Part shown: positions 11,530-20,293 of the stretch, piece after piece
How positions within the stretch are numbered: position 1 is the first letter of the stretch
Layout of the letters: each line of letters begins with the position of its first letter
Source: Achromobacter deleyi
Lineage (GTDB): Bacteria > Pseudomonadota > Gammaproteobacteria > Burkholderiales > Burkholderiaceae_B
Reading direction: 5' to 3'
Assembly (NCBI RefSeq): GCF_902859705.1
Contig: NZ_CADIJO010000021.1
Span: 1 to 64,000 of the forward strand
DNA length: 64,000 bases
Notes under the pieces: model-generated
The model's input: the letters and a program-made list of their open reading frames with translations, nothing else
Told to the model about the DNA's origin: nothing
Database searches by the model: none
Made by a program: the position numbers and the translations under genes

Positions 11530-11607
11530 TCGGTTTGGATTGGGGTTAGTACTTGCTTGCTTCACGCTGGGAATGGTGCGTTTGGCGGGTGGCGCGGGCG
11601 CGCGGAC

Positions 11608-12996
11608 TCAAGGCGCTGGCGCGGGGTCGGAAGCAAGGGTTTTCGCCAATTCGCGCACCACTTGCTTGCGGCGTTCGCTGTCTTCGTGGCCTTTGGCCAG
11701 CGCCGACCATTCGGGCCGGCTGCGCGCTTCCTTGAGCGCGTCGGGCAAGGGGCCGCGGCGCAGGGATTCGTCGTCGGGGCGTTGCAGCCGCAGCGGGTCG
11801 CGGGCGGCGTGGCCGCGGCGTTCCAGCGCATCGATCAATTGGCGCTGGCGCAGCGCCAACAGGCGCAGCACGGCGTCGTCCACACTGATCTCGCGCCAGC
11901 CGCGCAGCTTGCCCGCCACGCGCTTGCCGAGCTTTTCCACGCCCTGCCACAGGCCACCGGCGGCGGCGCCGATCAGCATGCCGGTGCCCAGGCTCAGGCC
12001 CGCGCTGAACAGGTCCACGGCGGCGCCGGCCATGGCGCCGGCTGCGGCGCCCATGCCCACCTGCACGCCCATGTCCTTGAGCGCCTGGGGGTGGAACAGG
12101 TCCATGCCCCAGCGTTCGCCTTGCAGCGGCAGCGCATCATCCGAAAAGTCGGACGCACGGAAGTTGTACAGCGCCAGCAGCGCGGTGACGCAGGCTTGCT
12201 CGCGTTGACGCACCTGTTCGCGCAGGCGCTGCGACGCATCGGCCAGCGCGGTGTCGTCGCCCGCGCTGGCGATGTGCAGCGCGGCGACATCCACCAGCAG
12301 GTCGGCCAGCAGTTCGTACGCGGCGGCGTGGCGTTCGCGCCGCTGCCGGGCCAGGCTGTCGGCCAGGCGCGCGAGCGTATCGGCGTGGCGGTCCAGCAGC
12401 ACGCCAAGCTTGGTGTAGAGCTGCTGCTCGCCATCCAGCGGTGGCGCGACGGTATCGAATTCGACCGCGGCGTGCAGGCCCAGGCGTGCCAGGGCGTCGC
12501 GCCATTCGGCGGCGCGGTGGGCGGGCGCATTGACGAAGTTCAACACGGGCAGCAAGGGGCGGCCGCAGGCGGCCAGGATGGCGAGTTCGTCGCGGTGCTT
12601 GCTGAGCACGGGATCGCGCGCGTCGATGACGTACAGCGCGGCGTCGCAGTCCAGCATCTTCTTCAGAACGCGGGCTTCCTGCTCGTAGCGGCCATGGGCC
12701 TCGGGCGTATCGAGAAAACGCCGGATGCGCGCAGGGCCGTCCAGCCGTTCTTCGGGAGGCGCCAGGCGTTCCAGGTATTCGAGCAAGGCAATGCTGTCTT
12801 CCATGCCGGGCGTGTCGAACCATTCCAGCACGGCGCGGCCGTCCAGCCGCAGACGTGCGCCTTCGACATGGCGCGTGGTGCCCGGGCGGTCGGCAACCTC
12901 GCCGAAGGTGGTGTCGCGCGTCAGCGTGCGCAGCAGGGACGTCTTGCCGGTGTTGGTGTGTCCCACCACCGCGATGCCGATGACATGATCAGGCAT
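11608..12996 (-). CDS. DUF3482-type GTPase
   Basis: A 462-aa protein with an N-terminal Era/dynamin-like GTPase domain and a C-terminal DUF3482 region. The P-loop GHTNTGKT is at residues 12-19, the switch-I motif GTTRH at 39-43 and the G3 motif DTPG at 61-64. The usual NKxD G4 motif is not evident; the matching place reads LPVLNFVNAP. A glycine/alanine-rich stretch at about 345-385 looks membrane-active. The start at 12996 overlaps the stop of the DUF2868 gene by 8 bp, so the two are very likely co-translated. The function of the family is unknown; a membrane-associated GTPase acting with DUF2868 is inferred. Confidence 0.85.
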   Translation of the reverse strand: MPDHVIGIAVVGHTNTGKTSLLRTLTRDTTFGEVADRPGTTRHVEGARLRLDGRAVLEWFDTPGMEDSIALLEYLERLAPPEERLDGPARIRRFLDTPEAHGRYEQEARVLKKMLDCDAALYVIDARDPVLSKHRDELAILAACGRPLLPVLNFVNAPAHRAAEWRDALARLGLHAAVEFDTVAPPLDGEQQLYTKLGVLLDRHADTLARLADSLARQRRERHAAAYELLADLLVDVAALHIASAGDDTALADASQRLREQVRQREQACVTALLALYNFRASDFSDDALPLQGERWGMDLFHPQALKDMGVQVGMGAAAGAMAGAAVDLFSAGLSLGTGMLIGAAAGGLWQGVEKLGKRVAGKLRGWREISVDDAVLRLLALRQRQLIDALERRGHAARDPLRLQRPDDESLRRGPLPDALKEARSRPEWSALAKGHEDSERRKQVVRELAKTLASDPAPAP

Positions 12997-14419
12997 GGTC
13001 GTGCTCCAGCCAGGCCAAGGGGGCGCCGGTGCTGTCCAGGATGGCGCCCGCAGCCAGCCCGAGGGCGGCCAGGCGTTCGCGCCACAGCGGTTCGCGCGTG
13101 TCGGCGTTGGCCGGGGCCAGCAGCCAGACGCGTGTCTGGCCGGCGTGCGCGGCCAGCTCCGCAATCAGCGCCAGGGTGCCCCGGTCGGGGGTCTGGCGCG
13201 CGTCGCAGGCGATCAGCAGGCGCGAGGCGGCGGCCTGAGCCAGGGCATCCAGTACGCGGTGGCGCTGTTCGCGGGTATCCAGCTTGCCGGCATCGCGGAT
13301 GGTCGCGGGCAGCTCGGCCGGCGGCCAGGGCAGATCCGCGGGCAGCTCCAGCCCCAACAGCACGGGCTGGCCGCCCAGGACCAGCGGCGCGGCCGGCGCC
13401 ACGCGCGGTTCGTGCAGCGGATCCACCGGCCGGTCGATGCCGGTGGATTGGACCGGCGGGTCCAGCCGGTCGCGCAGCGCCGCATGGCCTGCCAGCGTGG
13501 GGTCGATGGCCAGAGTGCGCACCGCCCGGCGGGCAACGGCCAGGCAGGCCAGCCAGGCCGCGAGGCGCGGCAGAATGCCGTAGACCACGACCACGCCGAT
13601 CAGCCATACCGACCATTGCACCTGGGCGTCGGCGGCCAGCGCCTGGGCGCCATCGCTGGCGCGCACCATGGCGGCGTCAGGCAGTGCAAAGCCCAGCTTG
13701 GATGGCAGCCAGCCGATGGCCTGCGTCAGCCAGACGAAGGTGTCGGGCGCAAGTAGCGTGGTGGCCCAGATGAAGCGGTAGCTGGCGGTGGACAGCAATA
13801 CCAGCAGGGTTGCCAGCGCCGCACCCAGCCCGGCCAGCCACAGGCCATGGCTGACGGCGCCGAACAGCCCGCGCAGGGCGCCGGCGCGTGCCATCAGGTT
13901 CAGGAAGGCCTGGGGCACCAGCGCGCCGTCCGGTCCACGCGCCAGCTTGCGCGTGGCCCAGAGCCACAGCCGCCCCAGTGGCGTCATGGCCGCGGGCCGC
14001 AGCAGGAAGCTGGCCAGCCACAGCAGAAACGTCAACGCATGCAGGCCCAGCAAGGCGCCCAGCGCCCACAGCACGTTCACGGGCCGCGTACCGTCACCCA
14101 GGGCGCCCGCGGCCACACCCACGCCGGACACCAGCGCCAGCAGCAGCAAGACAGCCAGCACGGCGAGCGCGCTGCGGCGCCAGCCGTCGATCAGGGGAAT
14201 CAGGTTTTCGCGTTGGGCCAGCAGTTGGGCACGGGCCAGGATGCGGTCTGGCAGCGGGACATCCTGTTGGCGCACCTGCCGCACCACACTGGCGTCTTCC
14301 AGCGGCCCCCAGTGGGCTTCGCGCAGCCGGATGAGTTCGGCCAGCCAGTGGGCGCGCACGGGCGACTGGCCAGGGGCGTCGAGGGAGTAGGAAAGGTCGC
14401 GGGAAGTCGGCGATGGCAT
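12989..14419 (-). CDS. DUF2868 family membrane protein, partner of DUF3482 GTPase
   Basis: A 476-aa protein of family DUF2868 with unknown function. There are about four hydrophobic segments: two near residues 84-105 and 115-138, one near 195-215 and one near 268-290. The C-terminal part (about 330-476) is soluble, probably cytoplasmic, and has an alternating alpha/beta look. It is encoded directly before, and overlapping, the GTPase gene. It resembles the membrane half of a two-protein system, but no enzymatic motif is visible. Confidence 0.8.
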   Translation of the reverse strand: MPSPTSRDLSYSLDAPGQSPVRAHWLAELIRLREAHWGPLEDASVVRQVRQQDVPLPDRILARAQLLAQRENLIPLIDGWRRSALAVLAVLLLLALVSGVGVAAGALGDGTRPVNVLWALGALLGLHALTFLLWLASFLLRPAAMTPLGRLWLWATRKLARGPDGALVPQAFLNLMARAGALRGLFGAVSHGLWLAGLGAALATLLVLLSTASYRFIWATTLLAPDTFVWLTQAIGWLPSKLGFALPDAAMVRASDGAQALAADAQVQWSVWLIGVVVVYGILPRLAAWLACLAVARRAVRTLAIDPTLAGHAALRDRLDPPVQSTGIDRPVDPLHEPRVAPAAPLVLGGQPVLLGLELPADLPWPPAELPATIRDAGKLDTREQRHRVLDALAQAAASRLLIACDARQTPDRGTLALIAELAAHAGQTRVWLLAPANADTREPLWRERLAALGLAAGAILDSTGAPLAWLEHDHA

Positions 14420-14497
14420 CGCGGGCAGGGCAGGCGATCAGGCCGCGAAGGGCGATGGTCCATTGTAGACCGCCCGCGTGCGGGCGCCGCCTGGGGG

Positions 14498-15382
14498 TCA
14501 GTGGCGGCGGGCGGCGCGGTATTGGCCGGGCGTGACGCCGACCGCGTCGCGGAACACGCGCGACAGGTGGCTGGCATTGCCAAAGCCCGAGGCCTGCGCG
14601 ATGCCGGCCAGATCGCCCTTGCCGGCGGCCAGCAGTCCGCGCGCATGGGCCAGCCGGCGGCCGCGCACCCAGGCGTGCGGCGGCTCGCCGAAAGACGCGT
14701 GGAACATGCGGGCGAAGTGATAGGTGGACAGCGCAGCCACGCGGGCCAGCTCGTCCAGCGTCAGGGCGTCGGCCAGATGCGCATCGACGTAGTCCATCAC
14801 GCGCCGCCGCACGGCGGGCGCCAGGCCGCCGCGCGCGGGGACGGCGGCGCGGCGCGTCACGCCCTGGTTCAGCAGGTGGTGCAGCACGGTTTCGGCCGCG
14901 CTGCTGGCGGCCAGCCGATCGGCGGGCGCGGCCCAATCGGTGCCCAGCAGGGTCCGGCAGACATCGGTCAGGGAGTCGTCGTGGATGTACGTGCGGTCAC
15001 GCAGTTCCAGCGTGCGTGGTTCGCAGTCCAGCCGCATCACGGCTTCGCGCGCCAGGCGTTCCGGGGCAATGTACAGATGCAGGAAATGCACCGTGTCGTT
15101 CATGCTCCAGCGCGAATAGTGTTCGGCGGGCAGCACGCAGAACTTGCCGGCGCCGCCATGCAGTTGATGCCCGACACGAAACGATTTTTCACCGCCGTGC
15201 AGATAGAGCGACAGCGTGTGGTGCCCCGGCATGTCGTAGCCCAGCGTCTCGCAGGCGCTGCGGCCCCATTGCGAGATGGCGATGCCCTCGCCCAGCGAGG
15301 CCGCGCGTTCCAGCGTGGCGGTGGAGGCGGACAGGGTGCGAAAGACGGAGAAGTCGGACGGAGCCGAAGCGGTGGTGCCCAT
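14498..15382 (-). CDS. AraC-family transcriptional regulator
   Basis: A 294-aa regulator. The C-terminal 100 residues form the paired helix-turn-helix of AraC/XylS proteins (TLDELARVAALSTYHFARMF, then AGIAQASGFGNASHLSRVF and the ending GVTPGQYR). The N-terminal 190 residues form a sensor domain of unknown ligand. It is divergent from the DMT transporter gene across a 171-bp intergenic region, which makes that transporter its most likely target. Confidence 0.9.
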   Translation of the reverse strand: MGTTASAPSDFSVFRTLSASTATLERAASLGEGIAISQWGRSACETLGYDMPGHHTLSLYLHGGEKSFRVGHQLHGGAGKFCVLPAEHYSRWSMNDTVHFLHLYIAPERLAREAVMRLDCEPRTLELRDRTYIHDDSLTDVCRTLLGTDWAAPADRLAASSAAETVLHHLLNQGVTRRAAVPARGGLAPAVRRRVMDYVDAHLADALTLDELARVAALSTYHFARMFHASFGEPPHAWVRGRRLAHARGLLAAGKGDLAGIAQASGFGNASHLSRVFRDAVGVTPGQYRAARRH

Positions 15383-15553
15383 GGAACCGAAATGCTACTG
15401 CGATCCACGCGTGCGCGGCAGGTACCGGCGAAGAAAAAACCGCAAGAACCGGCAATTTTTCGGACTTCGTTCGAGGCAGACTGGGCCTTGCTGCCGGCCG
15501 CTGTCCGCAGGTCTGGCCCTCATGTCTTTTTCTGCCCTGCGGGGTGTCTCAAA
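15383..15553. promoter_or_regulatory. Divergent control region between araC-type regulator and DMT transporter
   Basis: 171 bp with an A-rich core (about 15433-15465) in which ACCG and CAAGAACCG-like words recur. That is the kind of direct repeat AraC proteins bind, but no clean site can be defined by eye. A short 11-codon frame starting at ATG 15522 ends at 15557 and overlaps the transporter GTG start by 4 bp. Confidence 0.35.
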
Positions 15554-16447
15554 GTGAACCTTTTCCTGTATTTCCTGACTGTCGTCATCTGGGGCACCAC
15601 CTGGATCGCCATCAAGCTGCAACTGGGCGTGGTGGCCATTCCGGTGTCCATCTTCTACCGCTTCGCACTGGCCGGCCTGGTGCTGTTCGCCATGCTGCTG
15701 CTGATGCGCAAACTGCAACGCCTGGACCGGCGCGGACATTGGCTGTGCCTGGGCCAGGGCCTGTGCCTGTTCTGCTTGAACTTCCTGTGCTTCTACACGG
15801 CCACGCAATGGATTCCCAGCGGCCTGGTATCGGTGGTGTTCTCGGCCGCAACGCTGTGGAACGCGTTGAATGCGCGGCTGTGGTTCGGCACCCGCATCGC
15901 CCCGCGCGTGATGGTCGCCGGCCTGGTGGGTTTTTCCGGCCTGGTGCTGTTGTTCTGGCCGGAACTGTCGGGCCAGCAGGCCAGCCACGAGACCCTGCTG
16001 GGCCTGGGCTTCGCGTTGCTGGGCACGTTCTGCTTTTCGACCGGCAACATGCTGTCGTCGCTGCAGCAGCGCGCGGGCATTCGCCCGTTGACGGGCAATG
16101 CCTACAGCATGCTGTACGGCGCCGCGGTGCTGTTGGCGGGCTGCGTCGTGGCGGGCGTGCCGTTCCGTTTCGACACGTCCTCGGCCTACGTGGGCGCCCT
16201 GCTCTACCTGGCGATTCCGGGGTCGGTGATCGGTTTCACCGCCTACCTGACGCTGGTCGGACGCATGGGGCCGGCGCGCGCGGCCTACTGCACCGTGCTG
16301 TTCCCCGTGGTGGCGCTGAGCGTGTCCACCTTTGCCGAAGGCTACCAGTGGACGCCGCCCGCATTGCTGGGCCTGGCGCTGGTCATGTTCGGCAACCTGC
16401 TGGTCTTCACGAAATGGACGCCGTTCGTGCGCCGGGCGGCGGCGTAA
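15554..16447 (+). CDS. DMT-superfamily (EamA) transporter
   Basis: A 297-aa inner-membrane protein with ten hydrophobic segments arranged as two EamA repeats. It opens with NLFLYFLTVVIWGTTWIAIK and carries PxSxFYRF-like residues near 25-30, typical of RhaT/EamA exporters. The start is assigned to GTG 15554 because it places the first helix at the N-terminus; the long open frame upstream has no membrane character. The substrate is unknown (amino acids or other metabolites in related proteins). It is probably controlled by the divergent AraC protein. Confidence 0.88.
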   Translation: MNLFLYFLTVVIWGTTWIAIKLQLGVVAIPVSIFYRFALAGLVLFAMLLLMRKLQRLDRRGHWLCLGQGLCLFCLNFLCFYTATQWIPSGLVSVVFSAATLWNALNARLWFGTRIAPRVMVAGLVGFSGLVLLFWPELSGQQASHETLLGLGFALLGTFCFSTGNMLSSLQQRAGIRPLTGNAYSMLYGAAVLLAGCVVAGVPFRFDTSSAYVGALLYLAIPGSVIGFTAYLTLVGRMGPARAAYCTVLFPVVALSVSTFAEGYQWTPPALLGLALVMFGNLLVFTKWTPFVRRAAA

Positions 16448-16465
16448 CGGCCCAGGCCATGGGGC

Positions 16466-17674
16466 TTATCGGCGCTGGCCGGCCAGGGTGCGCAGCGCTT
16501 GCACCAGCCGGTCGATTTCATCCGGATGCGTCAAGTAGCTGACCGAGGCGCGCGCAATCTGCGTCAGCCCGCGCGCATTCATGTCCAGCGGTGTGTACGG
16601 CACGCCGTTGCTGCCGATGACGATGCCCTGCGCCGCCAGCGCCTGCTGTACGGCAGTGGCTTCCTGGCCCGCCAGGTTGAACGACACCAACCCCGAAAGT
16701 TCGCGCCCCTGGTCCAGCACCTCGATGCCGGGGATGGCAGCCAATTCGGTGCGCAGCGCCTGGGCGGTGGCGTCGACCTGGGCGCGGATCGTATCCAGGC
16801 CGATATCCAGCGCTTCCTGCAATGCATTGGCCTGGCCGCAACGCAGCGCCACCGACGCCTCGGCGGATTCGAAGCGTCCCGCATCGGCGCGCAGCCGGGG
16901 CTCGCCGTCGGCATCGAGCGGCGCGGAATAGGTGTCGACAAAAGCGGGCGTCAGCTGCGCCAGGAAATCGCGCCGCACATACAACAGGCCGGTGCCGCGC
17001 GGGCCGCGCAGCGCCTTGCGGCCCGCGCCGCTGAGCACATCGCAGCCGACTTCGGTCACGTCCACCGGGAGTTGTCCCACCGCCTGCGCGGCGTCCAGGT
17101 AGTACGGCACGCCGGCCGCGCGCGTCACCCGGCCCACGGCGGCAGCGGGGTTGATCAGGCCCCCGTTGGCGGGCAGCCAGGTCAGCGCCACCAGACGCAC
17201 CCGCGCATCCAGCATGGCCTGCAAGGCAGCGGGGTCGACGCAGCCGCTGTCATCGGATGGAATGGTTTCGATGGACACATCCACGCCGCGCGTCGCCAGC
17301 CGCATGGCCGCCAGGTTGCCACCCCATTCGTGGCGGCCGACCAGGATGCGGTCGCCGTCGCGCCACGGGCCCAGCGCCGCGAACGCCGAACCCCAGCCGG
17401 GTGAGTTGCCGCCCGTCAGCGCGATTTCATCGGTCTGGGCGTTGAGCAGCCGGGCCGCCAGATCGCGGGCCTTGCCAGTCAGTGCGCGGGCGGCCACGCC
17501 CGCTTCCATGGGCCCCTGCTCGGCCTCGCGCCGCAAGTGGGCCTGGATGGCGTCCAGCGTGGCGGCGGACGGCAGTGATGCGCCCGCATGGTTCAAGTGC
17601 ACGGTGGTGCGCGTGCCGGGCGTGGCGGCGCGCAGCGCCTGCAAGGTGTCGGGGGTCAACGGGGCAGCGGGCAT
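16466..17674 (-). CDS. Class V aminotransferase (PLP, isopenicillin-N-epimerase/CsdA-like fold)
   Basis: A 402-aa PLP enzyme of fold-type I, aminotransferase class V. Visible signatures are HLNHAGASLP near residue 28, the region GGNSPGW that binds the PLP phosphate, and YLDAAQAVGQLPVDV followed by SGAGRKALRGPRGTG with the Schiff-base lysine. The start at 17674 has GGAA 6 nt upstream. It lies downstream of a RidA-family gene, which makes sense because RidA clears reactive enamine/imine products of PLP enzymes. Whether it is an aminotransferase, lyase or desulfurase cannot be decided here. Confidence 0.88.
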   Translation of the reverse strand: MPAAPLTPDTLQALRAATPGTRTTVHLNHAGASLPSAATLDAIQAHLRREAEQGPMEAGVAARALTGKARDLAARLLNAQTDEIALTGGNSPGWGSAFAALGPWRDGDRILVGRHEWGGNLAAMRLATRGVDVSIETIPSDDSGCVDPAALQAMLDARVRLVALTWLPANGGLINPAAAVGRVTRAAGVPYYLDAAQAVGQLPVDVTEVGCDVLSGAGRKALRGPRGTGLLYVRRDFLAQLTPAFVDTYSAPLDADGEPRLRADAGRFESAEASVALRCGQANALQEALDIGLDTIRAQVDATAQALRTELAAIPGIEVLDQGRELSGLVSFNLAGQEATAVQQALAAQGIVIGSNGVPYTPLDMNARGLTQIARASVSYLTHPDEIDRLVQALRTLAGQRR

Positions 17675-17720
17675 GGCAGTTCCAGAAAGCGGCGCCGGAC
17701 CGCAGCCCGGCGCCAAGACA

Positions 17721-18194
17721 TCAGGCGGGGGTCAGTGCGATGACCGCTTCGACTTCCACGGCCACGCCTTGCGGCAGCGACGCCACGCCGACGGCGCTGC
17801 GCGAGTGACGGCCCGCATCGCCGAACACCTCGACCATCAGGTCCGAGGCGCCGTTGGCGACCGCGCTCTGGCGGTTGAAGTCCGGCGTGCTGGCCACGAA
17901 CACGCCCAGGCGCACCACGCGGGCCACGCGGTCGATGCGGTCGCCGGTGGCGGCGGCGATCTGCGACAGGATGCCCAGGCCCGACAGGCGCGCGGCGGCC
18001 ACGCCATCCTCGTCGGACACCTGGTTGCCCAACTGGCCCAGGAACGTGGGCTTGCCGCCCTGGCGTGAAATCTGGCCCGAGATATAGAGCAGGTTGCCTT
18101 CCTGCACGAAAGGCACGTAGTTGGCGGCGGGGGCGGCCGCGGCTTCCAGCGTCAGGCCAAGTTCGGCCACGCGGCCGGAGATCGAGCGGGTCAT
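17721..18194 (-). CDS. RidA/YjgF-family protein
   Basis: A 157-aa protein of the RidA (YjgF/YER057c/UK114) superfamily, long-type subgroup. Typical features are the YVPFVQEGNLLYISGQ strand, the central DGVAAARLSGLGILSQIAAATG helix and the C-terminal VEVEAVIAL. Classical RidA hydrolyses 2-aminoacrylate and related imines, but many members of this subgroup lack that activity. The start at 18194 is favoured over 18200 because AGAGG lies 8 nt upstream. It sits between a LysR gene and a PLP enzyme gene on the same strand. Confidence 0.88.
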   Translation of the reverse strand: MTRSISGRVAELGLTLEAAAAPAANYVPFVQEGNLLYISGQISRQGGKPTFLGQLGNQVSDEDGVAAARLSGLGILSQIAAATGDRIDRVARVVRLGVFVASTPDFNRQSAVANGASDLMVEVFGDAGRHSRSAVGVASLPQGVAVEVEAVIALTPA

Positions 18195-18307
18195 GGGCAT
18201 CACCTCTGAAACGGAAAAGGGAAAAGACATCCCCCCCGATGCTATCGGCCGCAGCCGGCGCTGACCAATCAATTCTTGCCAGGTATATATGAGTAAAACT
18301 AATGCGT

Positions 18308-19210
18308 TCAGTCCGATGCCGCGGCGTCGGCCAACCAGGCATGGAAGGCCTGCGCCGTGTCGTTGGCTTTGCCGCGCGGGCTGATGAACCACCAGCCGAT
18401 GCGGGCATCTTCCAGAACCGCGCCCGGCAGGGCCTGGACCAGTGCACCGCTGGCCAATTGCGCGGCGATCATCCGGTGACGGCCCATCGCCAGGCCCTGC
18501 CCGGCCAGCGCGGCTTCGACCACGATGTTGTAGTCGTGCAGGCGCACCGTCTGGGCGCGGCCCAGATCCAGGCCGAAGCGACGGGCCCAGGCATCCCATT
18601 CGAAAGGGTGTTTGGTGTGCGAGGCCAGAAGCGGATAGCGCAGCAGGTCGTCGGGCGTGCGCGCACGCCGTTTGCCAGCCACCAGCGCCGGTGCGCAGAC
18701 CACGGACAGCCGTTCGGACATCAGGCGCCGCGCCCGCACGCCAGGCCACGTGCCGCGGCCATAGCGGATCGCCACGTCGACCTCGCCGCCCGCCACATCA
18801 GCCAGGCCGATATCGGGCAGCAACTGCAGGTCGATCTCGGGATGGGCCGCGGCAAAATCCGGCAGGCGTGGCGCCAGCCAGCGGGTCGCGAACGAGGCCA
18901 GCAGCCCCACCTTGAGCACGCGCCGTTCGGTGGCCGGCGCGCGGATCGCCTCGGTGCCCTGGCGCAGCAGTTCAAAGGCGGCATGCACCCGCTGGTAGTA
19001 GGCCTGCCCGGCCGGTGTCAGCGCCACGGCGCGGGTACGGCGTTCGAACAGCACCACGCCCAGTTCCGTCTCCAGCCGCTGGATATGGTGGCTGATGGCG
19101 CTTTGCGTGACGAACAGTTCTTCCCCTGCCAGGCTGAAGCTCAGGCGCCGTGCGGCGGCCTCGAAGGCGCGCAGCGAGACCAGGGCGGGCAAGGAACGGT
19201 GGGAACGCAT
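18308..19210 (-). CDS. LysR-family transcriptional regulator (GcvA-like)
   Basis: A 300-aa LysR regulator. The winged helix-turn-helix spans residues 8-66 (AARRLSFSLAGEELFVTQSA, then LETELGVVLFERRTR), followed by a periplasmic-binding-protein-like effector domain from about residue 95. The sequence has GcvA-type character (AISHHIQRLE, VDVAIRYGRG). It is upstream of and co-directional with the RidA and aminotransferase genes, 113 bp away. These are its probable targets. Confidence 0.9.
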   Translation of the reverse strand: MRSHRSLPALVSLRAFEAAARRLSFSLAGEELFVTQSAISHHIQRLETELGVVLFERRTRAVALTPAGQAYYQRVHAAFELLRQGTEAIRAPATERRVLKVGLLASFATRWLAPRLPDFAAAHPEIDLQLLPDIGLADVAGGEVDVAIRYGRGTWPGVRARRLMSERLSVVCAPALVAGKRRARTPDDLLRYPLLASHTKHPFEWDAWARRFGLDLGRAQTVRLHDYNIVVEAALAGQGLAMGRHRMIAAQLASGALVQALPGAVLEDARIGWWFISPRGKANDTAQAFHAWLADAAASD

Positions 19211-19301
19211 GGCAGATGCAGGGGGAACCAGGGATGCGCGTCATCCTACGCCGGGTGGCGGGCGCAATGCAAAAAGCCCTTCAAATGGGACTCGCCAATG
19301 C

Positions 19302-19328
19302 AAAAGGCCCGCAACAACGTTGCGGGCC
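19302..19328 (-). terminator. Rho-independent terminator of tRNA-Asn
   Basis: A perfect 10-bp stem (GGCCCGCAAC / GTTGCGGGCC) with a 3-nt loop is followed on the minus strand by TTTT. It lies 18 bp after the tRNA 3' end. Confidence 0.85.
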
Positions 19329-19346
19329 CTTCAGTACTGCATTCTT

Positions 19347-19422
19347 TGGCTCCCCGAGCTGGGCTCGAACCAGCGACCTGCGGATTAACAGTCCGTCGCT
19401 CTACCGACTGAGCTATCGGGGA
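19347..19422 (-). tRNA. tRNA-Asn(GTT)
   Basis: A 76-nt cloverleaf on the minus strand, including an encoded CCA end. The acceptor stem TCCCCGA pairs with TCGGGGA. The D-arm carries AGCTCAGTCGGTAGAGC, the anticodon loop is CTGTTAA with anticodon GTT, and the T-arm holds GGTTCGAGCC. It has its own promoter (19440-19468) and terminator (19302-19328), so it is a monocistronic tRNA gene. Confidence 0.97.
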
Positions 19423-19439
19423 ACAGGTAGAGGGGCCGA

Positions 19440-19468
19440 ATTATGCACAAATTTTGCGGGGAATGCAA
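19440..19468 (-). promoter_or_regulatory. Promoter of tRNA-Asn
   Basis: On the minus strand TTGCAT (19468-19463), a 17-bp spacer and CATAAT (19445-19440) lie 17 bp before the tRNA 5' end. The spacing is ideal and both hexamers are close to the sigma-70 consensus. Confidence 0.7.
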
Positions 19469-19489
19469 AACGGGTGTGCGCGGACCGTT

Positions 19490-20293
19490 TTACCCCTGCT
19501 GGATGGCCTGCGCCGTGCGGAACAATTGCGGCACGATGTCCTGCTGCAGACGGTCGACGGGATAGTCGTGGCGCAGTGCCCGCACGCTGATGGCCGCCAG
19601 CGGCGCATTGCGCGCGTCGCGCATCAGCACGGCGGCGCCCACCTGGTTCTGCAGCACCTGGTCCTCGGTCAATGCATAGCCGTCTTCGCGGGCCTGGCGC
19701 ACCAGATCCGCCAGTGCGTCGGGGGCGGTCACGGTGCGCGGCGTGTAGGCGCGAGGCGGCGATTGCCGTAGCGCGGCCTGCACGCCGTCATCGTCCAGCG
19801 TCGTGAGCAGCATGCGGCCACCGCTGTTGCACCACGCCGGCATGCGACGCCCGGGCAGCATTTCGGCCAGCGTCAGCTGGCGGCTGGGCAGGCGCAGCAG
19901 ATAGATCATGTCGCCGCCGGCCAGGACGCTCAGGTGCACCGCCAGCCCGCAGCGGTCTCGCAGCGCCACCAGATGCGGCGCGGCCATCGAGACCAGCCGG
20001 TCGTTGCGCAGGAAGAAATAGCTCAGCTCCACCACGCGCGAGCCCAGGCGATACCGGCGCGTCGCTGGGTCCTTGACCAGGTAGTCCAGCTTTTCCCACG
20101 TATGCACGAAGCGCTGCGCGGCGCTCTTGCCCAGGCCGGTCAGGGTGGCGATGTCGGTCAGGCCCAACGATTCGGTGGCGTCGCGGAACGCTTCCAGCAC
20201 ACGCATGCCCTTTTCCAGCGAGGCGACGAAGAGCGGGTCGTCGGCTGCGGGGGCGGCGGGCAACTCAGCGGCGGGGGGCTTGCGCGTGGCCAT
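19490..20293 (-). CDS. IclR-family transcriptional regulator
   Basis: A 267-aa IclR regulator. The N-terminal winged helix (about residues 25-85) contains LGLTDIATLTGLGKSAAQRF, the family DNA-reading helix. The C-terminal effector domain holds AVHLSVLAGGDMIYLLRL and the conserved DNQVGAAVL-like region (read as QNQVGAAVLMRD). It starts at ATG 20293; a TTG nine codons earlier is also open. It is divergent from the amidase gene, the likely control target. Confidence 0.9.
   Translation of the reverse strand: MATRKPPAAELPAAPAADDPLFVASLEKGMRVLEAFRDATESLGLTDIATLTGLGKSAAQRFVHTWEKLDYLVKDPATRRYRLGSRVVELSYFFLRNDRLVSMAAPHLVALRDRCGLAVHLSVLAGGDMIYLLRLPSRQLTLAEMLPGRRMPAWCNSGGRMLLTTLDDDGVQAALRQSPPRAYTPRTVTAPDALADLVRQAREDGYALTEDQVLQNQVGAAVLMRDARNAPLAAISVRALRHDYPVDRLQQDIVPQLFRTAQAIQQG

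Noticed and set aside
13847-15553. A long plus-strand frame fused ahead of the DMT transporter
   Set aside because: It runs through the complement of the AraC and DUF2868 genes and has no membrane or signal features; the transporter starts at GTG 15554.
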